DNA of 64,000 nucleotides, from the NCBI RefSeq assembly GCF_043290135.1, contig NC_134701.1, positions 6,416,001 through 6,480,000 of the forward strand, given 5' to 3'. The notes below the pieces were generated by a model that was given only the letters and a program-made list of their open reading frames with translations, did no database searches and was not told the origin of the DNA. The position numbers and the translations under genes are program-made. Positions 11,547 to 23,335 of this stretch are shown one piece after another (the first letter of the stretch is position 1; every line of letters starts with the position of its first letter). This DNA is from Rhipicephalus microplus. Its lineage: Eukaryota > Arthropoda > Arachnida > Ixodida > Ixodidae.

Positions 11547-14143
11547 GGTGTGTTGCTTTTTTTATTTTTTGCTGATAGCTTTGAAAATATGTTTTGATGG
11601 TGGTGAGTGTGGAGCAGGACTGTCTCCGTGACGCAATTGGCTAGCTCGATCGGCTGTTAACCGAAAGGTTGGAGGTACGAGCCCACCCGGTGGAGGTGCG
11701 GCGCTTTTTTTTCTTTGGACTGATAGCTTTGAAGATATGTCCTGATGGTGGTGAGAGTGGAGCACGACTGTCTCCGTGGAGCAATTGGCTAGTGCGATCG
11801 ACTGTTAACCGAGAGTTTGGAGGTTCGAACCCACCCGGTGGTGGTGCGGCGATTTTTTTTCTTTGGGCTGATAGCTCTGAAAAAATGTTCAGACAGTGGT
11901 GAGAGTGGAGCACGGCTGTCTTTATGGCGCAAGTGGCTATGCGATCGGCTGTTAACTGAAAAGTTGGAGGTTCCAGCCCTCCCGGGAGTGGTTTGTTGCT
12001 TTTTTTGGGCTGATAGCTTAGAAGATATGTTCTGATGGTGGTGAGAGTGGAGCACGACTGTCTCCATGGCGCAATTTGCTAGCGCGATCGGCTGTTAACC
12101 GAAAGGTTTGAGGTACGAGCCCACACGGTGGTGGTCCGGCACTTTTTTTTTTATTTGGACTGATAGCTCTGAAGGAATGTTCTGACGGTGGTGAGAGTGG
12201 AGCACGACTGTCTCCGTGGCGCAATTTGCTATGCGAAAGGCTGTTAACCGCAAGGTTGGAGGTTCGAGCCCTCCAGGGAGTGGTGTGTTGCTTTTTTTTC
12301 TTTGGGCTGATAGCTTTGAAGATATGTTCTGATGGTGGTGAGAGTGGAGCAGGACTGTCTCCGTGACGCAATTGGCTAGCGCGATCGGCTGTTAACCGAA
12401 AGGTTGGAGGTACGAGCCCACCCGGTGGTGGTGCGGCGCTTTTTTTCTTTGGGCTGATAGCTCTGAAGAAATGTTCTGACGGTGGTGAGAGTGGAGCACG
12501 ACTGTCTCCGTGGCGCATTTGGCCAGCGCGATCGGCTGTTAACCGAAAGGTTGGAGGTACGAGCCCTCCCGGGAGTGATGTGTTGCTTTTTTTATTTCGG
12601 GCTGAAAGCTATGAAGATATGTTCTGATGGTGGTGAGAGTGGAGCACGACTGTCTCCATGGCGCAATTGGCTATTCAATCGGCTGTTCACTGAAAGGTTT
12701 GAGGTTCGAGCCCTTCTGGGAGCGGTGTGTTGCTTTTTTTATTTTGGGCTGATAGCTTTGAAGATATGTAATGATGGTGGTGAGAGTGGAGCACGACTGT
12801 CTCCGTGGCGCAATTGGCTAGCGCGATCGGCTGTTAACCGAAAGGTTGGAGGTACGAGCCCACCCGGTGGTGGTGCGGCGCTTGTTTTTCTTTGGGCTGA
12901 TAGCTTTGAAGATATGTTCTGATGGTGGTGAGAGTGGAGCACGACTGTCTCCGTGGCGCAATTGGCTAGCGCGATCAGCTGTTAACCGAAAGGTTAGAGG
13001 TACGAGCCCACCCGCTGGTGGTGCGGCGCTTTTTTTTCTTTGGGCTGATAGCTCTGAAGAAATGTTCTGACGGTGGTGTGAGTGGAGCACGACTGTCTCC
13101 GTGGCGCAATTGGCTAGCGCGATCGGCTGTTATCCGAAAGGTTGGAGGTTCGAGCCCTCCCGGTGGAGGTGCGGCGCTTTTTTTCTTTGGGCTGATAGCT
13201 TTGAAGATATGTTCTGATGGTGGTGAGAGTGGAGCGCGACTGTCTCCGTGGCGCAGTTGGCTAGCGCGATCGGCTGTTAACCGAAAGGTTGGAAGTTGGA
13301 GCCCACCCGGTGGTGGTGCGGCGATTTTTTTCCTTTTGACTGATAGCTCTGAAGAAATGTTCTGACGGTGGTGAGAGTGGAGCACGACTGTCTCCATGGC
13401 GCAATTGACTATGCGATCGGCTGTCAGCTGAAAGCTTGGAGGTTCGAGTCCCGCGGGAGTTGTGTATTGCTTTTTTTTCTTTGGGCTGATAGCTTTGAAG
13501 ATGTGTTCTGATGGTGGTAAGAGTGGAGCACGACTGTCTCCGTGGCGCAATTGGCTAGCGCTATCGGCTGTTAACCGAAAGGTTGGAGGTTCGGGCCCAC
13601 CTGGTGGTGGTGCGGCGCTTTTTTTTCTTTGGGCTGATAGCTTTGAAGATATGTTCTGATGGTGGTGAGAGTGGAGCACGACTGTCTCCTTGGCGCAATT
13701 GGCTAGCGCGTTTGGCTGTTAACCGAGAGGTTGGAAGTTGGAGCCCACCCGGTGGTGGTGCGGCGATTTTTTTCCTTTTGGCTGATAGCTCTGAAGAAAT
13801 GTTCTGACGGTGGTGAGAGTGGAGCACGACTGTCTCCATGGCGCAATTGACTATGCGATCGGCTGTCAACTGAAAGGTTGGAGGTTCGAGTCCCGCGGGA
13901 GTGGTGTATTGCTTTTTTTCTTTGGGCTGATAGCTTTGAAGATGTGTTCTGATGGTGGTAAGAGTGGAGCACGACTGTCTCCGTGGCGCAATTGGCTAGC
14001 GCTATCGGCTGGTAACCGAAAGGTTGGAGGTTCGGGCCCACCTGGTGGTGGTGCGGCGCTTTTTTTTCTTTGGGCTGATAGCTTTGAAGATATGTTCTGA
14101 TGGTGGTGAGAGTGGAGCATGACTGTCTCCGTGGCGCAATTGG

Positions 14144-16950
14144 CTAGCGCGATCGGCTGTTAACCGAAAGGTTGGAGGTACGAGCCGACCCGGTGGTGGT
14201 GCGGCGCTTTTTTTTCTTTGGGCTGATAGCTTTGAAGATATGTTCTGATGGTGGTGAGAGTGGAGCAGGACTGTCTCCGAGGCGCAATCGGCTAACGCGA
14301 TCGGCTGTTAACCGAAAGGCTGGAGGTACGAGCCCTCCCGGGAGTGGTGTGTTGCTTTTTATATTTTGGGCTGATAGCTTTGAAGATACGTTCTGATGGT
14401 GGTGAGAGTGGAGCACGACTGTCTCCGTGGCGCAATTGGCTAGCGCGATCGGCTGTTAACCGAAAGGTTGGAGGTACGAGCCCACCTGGTGGTGGTGCGG
14501 CGCTTTTTTTTCTTTGGGCTGATAGCTTTGAAGATATGTTCTGATGGTGGTGAGAGTGGAGCAGGACTGTCTCCGTGGCGCAATTGGCTAGCGCGATCGG
14601 CTGTTAACCGAAAGGTGGGAGGTACGAGCCCACCCGGTGGTGGTGCGGCGCTTTTTTTCTTTGGGCTGATAGCTCTGAAGAAATGTTCTGACGGTGGTGA
14701 GAGTGGAGCACGACTGTCTCCGTGGCGCATTTGGCCAGCGCGATCGGCTGTTAACCAAAAGGTTGGAGGTACGAGCCCTCCCGGGAGTGGTGTGTTGCTT
14801 TTTTTATTTCGGGCTGAAAGCTATGAAGAGATGTTCTGATGCTGGTGAGAGTGGAGCACGACTGTCTCCGTGGCGCAATCGGCTAGTGCGATCGGCTGTT
14901 AACCAAAAGGTTGGAGGTACGAGCCCACGCAGTGGTGGTGCGGCGCTTTTTTTTCTTTGGGCTGATAGCTTTGAAGATATGTCCTGATGGTGGTGAGAAT
15001 GGAGCACGACTGTCTCCGTGGCGCAATTGGCTATTCGATCGGCTGTTAACTGAAAGGTTGGATGTTCGAGCCCTCCCGGGAGTAGTGTGTTGCTGTTTTT
15101 TCTTTGGGCTGATAGCTTCGAAGATATGTTCTGATGGTGGTGAGAGTGGAGCAGGACTGTCTCCGTGGCGCAATTGGCTGCCGCGATCGGCTGTTAACCG
15201 AAAGGTTGGAGGTACGAGCCCACCCGGTGGAGGTGCGGCGCTTTTTTTCTTTGGGCTGATAGCTTTGAAGATATGTTCTGATGGTGGTGAGAGTGGAGCA
15301 CGACTGTCTCCGTGGCGCAATTGGCTAGCGCGATCGGCTGTTAACCGAAAGGTTGGAGGTACGAGCCCACCCGGTGGAGGTGCGGCGCTTTTTTTCTTTG
15401 GACTGATAGCTTTGAAGATATGTTCTGATGGTGGTGAGAGTGGAGCACGACTGTCTCCGTGGCGCAATTGGCTAGCGCGATCGGCTGTTAACCGAGAGGT
15501 TGGAGGTTCGAGCCCACCCGGTGGTAGTGCGGCGATTTTTTTCCTTAGGGCTGATAGCTCTGAAGAAATGTTCTGACGGTGGTGAGAGTGGAGCATGACT
15601 GTCTCCATGGTGCAATTGGCTGTGCTATCGGCTGTTAACTGAAACGTTAGAGGTTCGAGCCCTCGCGAGAGTGGTGTGTTGCTTTTTTGGGGGGCTGATA
15701 GCTTTGAAGATATGTTCTGATGGTGGTGAGAGTGGAGCAGGACTGTCTCCTTGGCGCAATTGGCTAGCGCGATCGGCTGTTAACCGAAAGGTTTGAGGTT
15801 CAGGCCCACCCGGTGCTGGTGCGGCGCTTTCTTTTCTTTGGGCTGATAGCTTTGAAGATGTGTTCTGATGGTGGTAAGAGTGGAGCACGACTGTCTCCGT
15901 GGCGCAATTGGCTAGCGCTATCGGCTGTTAACCGAAAGGTTGGAGGTTCGGGCCCACCTAGTGGTGGTGCGGCGCTTTTTTTCTTTGGGCTGATAGCTTT
16001 GAAGATATGTTCTGATGGTGGTGAGAGTGGAGCACGACTGTCTCCGTGGCGCAATTGGCTAGCGCGATCGGCTGTTAACCGCAAGGTTGGAGGTACGAGC
16101 CCACCCGGTGGTGGTGCGGCGCTTTTTTTTCTTTGGGCTGATAGCTTTGAAGATATGTTCTGATGGTGGTGAGAGTGGAGCACGACTGTCTCCGTGGCGC
16201 AATTGGCTAGCGCAATCGGCTGTTAACAGAAAGGTTGGAGGTACGAGCCCACCTGGTGGTGGTGCGGCGCTTTTTTTTCTTTGGGCTGATAGCTTTGAAG
16301 ATATGTTCTGATGGTGGTGAGAGTGGAGCACGACTGTCTCCATGGCGCAATTGGCTATTCGATAGACTGTTAACTGAAAGGTTTGAGGTTCGAGCTCTTC
16401 CGGGAGTGGTGTGTTGCTTTTTTTATTTTGGGCTGATAGCTTTGAAGATATGTAATAACGGTGGTGAGAGTGGAGCACGACTGTCTCCGTGGCGCAATTG
16501 GCTAGCGCGATCGGCTGTTAACCGAAAGGTTGGAGGGACGAGCCCACCTGGTGGTGGTGCGGCGCTTTTTTTTCTTTGGGCTGATAGCTTTGAAGATATG
16601 TTCTGATGGTGTTGAGAGTGGAGCAGGACTGTCTCCGTGGCGCAATGGGCTAGCGCGATCGGCTGTTAAACGAAAGGTTGGAGGTACGAGCCCACTCGGT
16701 GGTGGTGCGGCGCTTGTTTTTCTTTGGGCTGATAGCTTTGAATATATGTTCTGATGGTGGTGAGAGTGGAGCACGACTGTCTCCGTGGCGCAATTGGCTA
16801 ACGCGATCGGCTGTTCACCGAAAGGTTGGAGGTACGAGCCCTATCGGGAGTGGTGTGTTGCTTTTTTTATTTTGGGCTGATAGCTTTGAAGATATGTTCT
16901 GATGGTGGTGAGAGTGGAGCACGACTGTCTCCGTGGCGCAATTGGCTAGC
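14144..16950 (+). repeat. higher-order repeat B, copy 1 (offset about 5305 bp, 36 monomers)
   Basis: Ordered monomer variants recur 5305-5308 bp downstream (for example 14440 and 19748, 15625 and 20930, 16235 and 21540). The 2-3 bp offset change along the block shows small indels, chiefly in T-runs. Boundaries are approximate. Confidence 0.75.
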
Positions 16951-17074
16951 GCGATCGGCTGTTAACCGAAAGGTTGGAGGTACGAGCCCTTCCGGGAGTG
17001 GTGCGGCGCTTTTTTTTCTTTGGGCTGATAGCTTTGAAGAAATGTTCTGATGGGAGTGAGAGTTGAGCACGTCG

Positions 17075-17147
17075 GTCTCCGTGGTGCAATTGGCTAGCGC
17101 GGTCGGCTGTTAACCGAAAGTTTGGAGGTTCGAGCCCTCCCGGGAGT
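17075..17147 (+). tRNA. type 2 unit with intact B box, third paralogue
   Basis: This is the third copy of the 2774/11474 lineage, with GTT at 17109-17111, perfect T-stem pairing and canonical TTCGAGC T loop. Three near-identical copies 5.6-8.7 kb apart show that whole monomer blocks, not single units, are being copied. Confidence 0.5.
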
Positions 17148-20100
17148 GGTGTGTTGCTTTTTTTATTTTTTGCTGATAGCTTTGAAAATATGTTTTGATG
17201 GTGGTGAGTGTGGAGCAGGACTGTCTCCGTGACGCAATTGGCTAGCTCGATCGGCTGTTAACCGAAAGGTTGGAGGTACGAGCCCACCCGGTGGAGGTGC
17301 GGCGCTTTTTTTCTTTGGACTGATAGCTTTGAAGATATGTCCTGATGGTGGTGAGAGTGGAGCACGACTGTCTCCGTGGAGCAATTGGCTAGCGCGATCG
17401 ACTGTTAACCGAGAGTTTGGAGGTTCGAACCCACCCGGTGGTGGTGCGGCGATTTTTTTTTTCTTTGGGCTGATAGCTCTGAAAAAATGTTCAGACAGTG
17501 GTGAGAGTGGAGCACGGCTGTCTTTATGGCGCAAGTGGCTATGCGATCGGCTGTTAACTGAAAAGGTGGAGGTTCCAGCCCTCCCGGGAGTGGTTTGTTG
17601 CTTTTTTTTGGGCTGATAGCTTAGAAGATATGTTCTGATGGTGGTGAGAGTGGAGCACGACTGTCTCCATGGCGCAATTTGCTAGCGCGATCGGCTGTTA
17701 ACCGAAAGGTTGGAGGTACGAGCCCACCCGGTGGTGGTGCTGCGCTTTTTTTCTTTGGGCTGATAGCTCTGAAGAAATGTTCTGACGGTGGTGAGAGTGG
17801 AGCACGACTGTCTCCGTGGCGCATTTGGCCAGCGCGATCGGCTGTTAACCGAAAGGTTGGAGGTACGAGCCCTCCCGGGAGTGATGTGTTGCTTTTTTTA
17901 TTTCGGGCTGAAAGCTATGAAGATATGTTCTGATGCTGGTGAGAGTGGAGCACGACTGTCTCCGTGGCGCAATCGGCTAGCGCGATCGGCTGTTAACCAA
18001 AAGGTTGGAGGTACGAGCCCACGCAGTGGTGGTACGGCGCTTTTTTTTTCTTTGGGCTGATAGCTTTGAAGATATGTCCTGATGGTGGTGAGAATGGAGC
18101 ACGACTGTCTCTGTGGCGCAATTGGCTATTCGATAGGCTGTTAACTTAAAGGTTGGATGTTCGAGCCCTCCCGGGAGTAGTGTGTTGCTATTTTTTCTTT
18201 GGGCTGATAGCTTCGAAGATATGTTCTGATGGTGGTGAGAGTGGAGCACGACTGTCTCCGTGGCGCAATTGGCTAGCGCGATCGGCTGTTAACCGAAAGG
18301 TTGGAGGTACGAGCCCACCCGGTGGTGGTGCGGCGCTTTTTTTTTCTTTGGGCTGATAGCTTTCAAGATATGTTCTGATGGTGGTGAGAGTGGAGCACGA
18401 CTGTCTCCATGGCGCAATTGGCTATTCAATCGGCTGTTCACTGAAAGGTTTGAGGTTCGAGCCCTTCCGGGAGCGGTGTGTTGCTTTTTTATTTTGGGCT
18501 GATAGCTTTGAAGATATGTAATGATGGTGGTGAGAGTGGAGCACGACTGTCTCCGTGGCGCAATTGGCTAGCGCGATCGGCTGTTAACCGAAAGGTTGGA
18601 GGTACGAGCCCACCCGGTGGTGGTGCGGCGCTTGTTTTTCTTTGGGCTGATAGCTTTGAAGATATGTTCTGATGGTGGTGAGAGTGGAGCACGACTGTCT
18701 CCGTGGCGCAATTGGCTAGCGCGATCAGCTGTTAACCGAAAGGTTAGAGGTACGAGCCCACCCGCTGGTGGTGCGGCGCTTTTTTTTCTTTGGGCTGATA
18801 GCTCTGAAGAAATGTTCTGACGGTGGTGTGAGTGGAGCACGACTGTCTCCGTGGCGCAATTGGCTAGCGCGATCGGCTGTTATCCGAAAGGTTGGAGGTT
18901 CGAGCCCTCCCGGTGGAGGTGCGGCGCTTTTTTTCTTTGGGCTGATAGCTTTGAAGATATGTTCTGATGGTGGTGAGAGTGGAGCGCGACTGTCTCCGTG
19001 GCGCAGTTGGCTAGCGCGATCGGCTGTTAACCGAAAGGTTGGAAGTTGGAGCCCACCCGGTGGTGGTGCGGCGATTTTTTTCCTTTTGACTGATAGCTCT
19101 GAAGAAATGTTCTGACGGTGGTGAGAGTGGAGCACGACTGTCTCCATGGCGCAATTGACTATGCGATCGGCTGTCAACTGAGAGGTTGGAGGTTCGAGTC
19201 CCGCGGGAGTGGTGTATTGCTTTTTTTCTTTGGGCTGATAGCTTTGAAGATGTGTTCTGATGGTGGTAAGAGTGGAGCACGACTGTCTCCGTGGCGCAAT
19301 TGGCTAGCGCTATCGGCTGGTAACCGAAAGGTTATAGGTTCGGGCCCACCTGGTGGTGGTGCGGCGCTTTTTTTTCTTTGGGCTGATAGCTTTGAAGATA
19401 TGTTCTGATGGTGGTGAGAGTGGAGCACGACTGTCTCTGTGGCGCAATTGGCTAGCGCGATCGGCTGTTAACCGAAAGGTTGGAGGTACGAGCCCACCCG
19501 GTGGTGGTGCGGCGCTTTTTTTTCTTTGGGCTGATAGCTTTGAAGATATGTTCTGATGGTGGTGAGAGTGGAGCAGGACTGTCTCCGAGGCGCAATCGGC
19601 TAACGCGATCGGCTGTTAACCGAAAGGCTGGAGGTACGAGCCCTCCCGGGAGTGGTGTGTTGCTTTTTATATTTTGGGCTGATAGCTTTGAAGATACGTT
19701 CTGATGGTGGTGAGAGTGGAGCACGACTGTCTCCGTGGCGCAATTGGCTAGCGCGATCGGCTGTTAACCGAAAGGTTGGAGGTACGAGCCCACCTGGTGG
19801 TGGTGCGGCGCTTTTTTTTCTTTGGGCTGATAGCTTTGAAGATATGTTCTGATGGTGGTGAGAGTGGAGCAGGACTGTCTCCGTGGCGCAATTGGCTAGC
19901 GCGATCGGCTGTTAACCGAAAGGTGGGAGGTACGAGCCCACCCGGTGGTGGTGCGGCGCTTTTTTTCTTTGGGCTGATAGCTCTGAAGAAATGTTCTGAC
20001 GGTGGTGAGAGTGGAGCACGACTGTCTCCGTGGCGCATTTGTCCAGCGCGATCGGCTGTTAACCGAAAGGTTGGAGGTACGAGCCCTCCCGGGAGTGGTG

Positions 20101-22379
20101 TGTTGCTTTTTTTATTTCGGGCTGAAAGCTATGAAGATATGTTCTGATGCTGGTGAGAGTGGAGCACGACTGTCTCCGTGGCGCAATCGGCTAGTGCGAT
20201 CGGCTGTTAACCAAAAGGTTGGAGGTACGAGCCCACGCAGTGGTGGTGCGGCGCTTTTTTTTTGGGCTGATAGCTTTGAAGATATGTCCTGATGGTGGTG
20301 AGAATGGAGCACGACTGTCTCCGTGGCGCAATTGGCTATTCGATCGGCTGTTAACTGAAAGGTTGGATGTTCGAGCCCTCCCGGGAGTAGTGTGTTGCTT
20401 TTTTTTCTTTGGGCTGATATCTTCGAAGATATGTTCTGATGGTGGTGAGAGTGGAGCAGGACTGTCTCCGTGGCGCAATTGGCTGCCGCGATCGGCTGTT
20501 AACCGAAAGGTTGGAGGTACGAGCCCACCCGGTGGAGGTGCGGCGCTTTTTTTCTTTGGGCTGATAGCTTTGAAGATATGTTCTGATGGTGGTGAGAGTG
20601 GAGCACGACTGTCTCCGTGGCGCAATTGGCTAGCGCGATCGGCTGTTAACCGAAAGGTTGGAGGTACGAGCCCACCCGGTGGAGGTGCGGCGCTTTTTTT
20701 CTTTGGACTGATAGCTTTGAAGATATGTTCTGATGGTGGTGAGAGTGGAGCACGACTGTCTCCGTGGCGCAATTGGCTAGCGCGATCGGCTGTTAACCGA
20801 GAGGTTGGAGGTTCGAGCCCACCCGGTGGTAGTGCGGCGATTTTTTTCCTTAGCGCTGATAGCTCTGAAGAAATGTTCTGACGATGGTGAGAGTAGAGCA
20901 TGACTGTCTCCATGGTGCAATTGGCTGTGCTACCGGCTGTTAACTGAAAAGTTTGAGGTTCGAGCCCTCGCGAGAGTGGTGTGTTGCTTTTTTGGGGGGC
21001 TGATAGCTTTGAAGATATGTTCTGATGGTGGTGAGAGTGGAGCAGGACTGTCTCCTTGGCGCAATTGGCTAGCGCGATCGGCTGTTAACCGAAAGGATTG
21101 AGGTTCAGGCCCACCCGGTGCTGGTGCGGCGCTTTCTTTTCTTTGGGCTGATAGCTTTGAAGATGTGTTCTGATGGTGGTAAGAGTGGAGCACGACTGTC
21201 TCCGTGGCGCAATTGGCTAGCGCTATCGGCTGTTAACCGAAAGGTTGGAGGTTCGGGCCCACCTGGTGGTGGTGCGGCGCTTTTTTTCTTTGGGCTGATA
21301 GCTTTGAAGATATGTTCTGATGGTGGTGAGAGTGGAGCACGACTGTCTCCGTGGCGCAATTGGCTAGCGCGATCGGCTGTTAACCGAAAGGTTGGAGGTA
21401 CGAGCCCACCCGGTGGTGGTGCGGCGCTTTTTTTTCTTTGGGCTGATAGCTTTGAAGATATGTTCTGATGGTAGTGAGAGTGGAGCACGACTGTCTCAGT
21501 GGTGCAATTGGCTAGCGCAATCGGCTGTTAACCGAAAGGTTGGAGGTACGAGCCCACCTGGTGGTGGTGCGGCGCTTTTTTTTCTTTGGGCTGATAGCTT
21601 TGAAGATATGTTCTGATGGTGGTGAGAGTGGAGCACGACTGTCTCCATGGCGCAATTGGCTATTCGATAGACTGTTAACTGAAAGGTTTGAGGTTCGAGC
21701 TCTTCCGGGAGTGGTGTGTTGCTTTTTTTATATTGGGCTGATAGCTTTGAAGATATGTAATAACGGTGGTGAGAGTGGAGCACGACTGTCTCCGTGGCGC
21801 AATTGGCTAGCGCGATCGGCTGTTAACCGAAAGGTTGGAGGTACGAGCCCACCTGGTGGTGGTGCGGCGCTTTTTTTTCTTTGGGCTGATAGCTTTGAAG
21901 ATATGTTCTGATGGTGTTGAGAGTGGAGCAGGACTGTCTCCGTGGCGCAATGGGCTAGCGCGATCGGCTGTTAAACGAAAGGTTGGAGGTACGAGCCCAC
22001 CCGGTGGTGGTGCGGCGCTTGTTTTTCTTTGGGCTGATAGCTTTGAAGATATGTTCTGATGGTGGTGAGAGTGGAGCACGACTGTCTCCCTGGCGCAATT
22101 GGCTAACGCGATCGGCTGTTCACCGAAAGGTTGGAGGTACGAGCCCTCCCGGGAGTGGTGTGTTGCTTTTTTTATTTTGGGCTGATAGCTTTGAAGATAT
22201 GTTCTGATGGTGGTGAGAGTGGAGCACGACTGTCTCCGTGGCGCAAGTGGCTAGCGCGATCGGCTGTTAACCGAAAGGTTGGAGGTTCGAGCCCAACCGG
22301 TGGTGGTGCGGCGCTTTTTTTCCTTTGGGCTGATAGCTATGAAGAAATCTTCTGACGGTGGTGAGAATGGAGCACGACT

Positions 22380-22451
22380 GTCTTCGTGGCGCAATTGGCT
22401 ATGCGATCGGCTCTTAACTGAAAGGTTGGAGGTTCGAGCCCTCCCGGGAGT
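22380..22451 (+). pseudogene. tRNA-like unit with CTT (Lys-type) anticodon and intact B box
   Basis: The loop CTCTTAA places CTT at 22413-22415. The T arm GGAGG-TTCGAGC-CCTCC is perfect and the B box is canonical, so this lineage kept its internal promoter while changing anticodon. The D arm is one base short (CTATGCGATCGG). Copies lie near 34309 and 37410 and in the later blocks (for example 47520, 51800, 57350). Confidence 0.5.
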
Positions 22452-23262
22452 GGTGTGTTGCTTTTTTTTCTTTGGGCTGATAGCTTTCAAAATATGTTCT
22501 GATGGTGGTGAGTGTGGAGCAGGACTGTCTTCGTGAAGCAATTGGCTAGCGCGATCGGCTGTTAACCGAAAGGTTGAAGGTACGAGCCCACCCGGTGGAG
22601 GTGCGGCGCTTTTTTTTCTTTGGACTGATAGCTTTGAAGATATGTTGTGATGGTGGTGAGAGTGGAGCACGACTGTCTCCGTGGCGCAATTGGCTAGCGC
22701 GATCAACTGTTAACCGAAAGGTTGGAGGTTCGAGCCCACCCGGTGGTAGTGTGGCGATTTTTTTCCTTAGGGCTGATAGCTCTGAAGAAATGTTCTGACG
22801 GTGGTGAGAGTGGAGCATGACTGTCTCCATGGTGCAATTGGCTATGCGATCGGCTGTTAACTGAAACGTTAGAGGTTCGAGCCCTCGCGGGAGTGGTGTG
22901 TTGCTTTTTTGGGGGGCTGATAGCTTTGAAGATATGTTCTGATGGTGGTGAGAGTGGAGCTGGACTGTCTCCTTGGCGCAATTGGCTAGCGCGATCGGCT
23001 GTTAACCGAAAGGTTTGAGGTTCGGGCCCACCAGGTGCTGGTGCGGCGCTTTCTTTTCTTTGGGCTGATAGCTTTGAAGATGTGTTCTGATGGTGGTAAG
23101 AGTGGAGCACGACTGTCTCCGTGGCGCAATTGGCTAGCGCTATCGGCTGTTAACCGAAAGGTTGGAGGTTCGGGCCCACCTGGTGGTGGTGTGGCGCTTT
23201 TTTTTCTTTGGGCTGATAGCTTTGAAGATATGTTCTGATGGTGGTGAGAGTGGAGCACGACT

Positions 23263-23282
23263 GTCTCCGTGGCGCAATTGGC

Positions 23283-23313
<31 letters not shown>

Positions 23314-23335
23314 AGGTACGAGCCCACCCGGTGGT
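23263..23335 (+). tRNA. unit with fully paired anticodon stem (TTCGG/CCGAA)
   Basis: Unlike most units it has T27, so the anticodon stem TTCGG/CCGAA pairs at all five positions as in standard animal tRNA-Asn. GTT is at 23297-23299. The T loop is TACGAGC (T55 is A) and the T stem keeps the A-A mismatch. Copies exist at the 11929-bp offset and near 38310. Confidence 0.5.
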
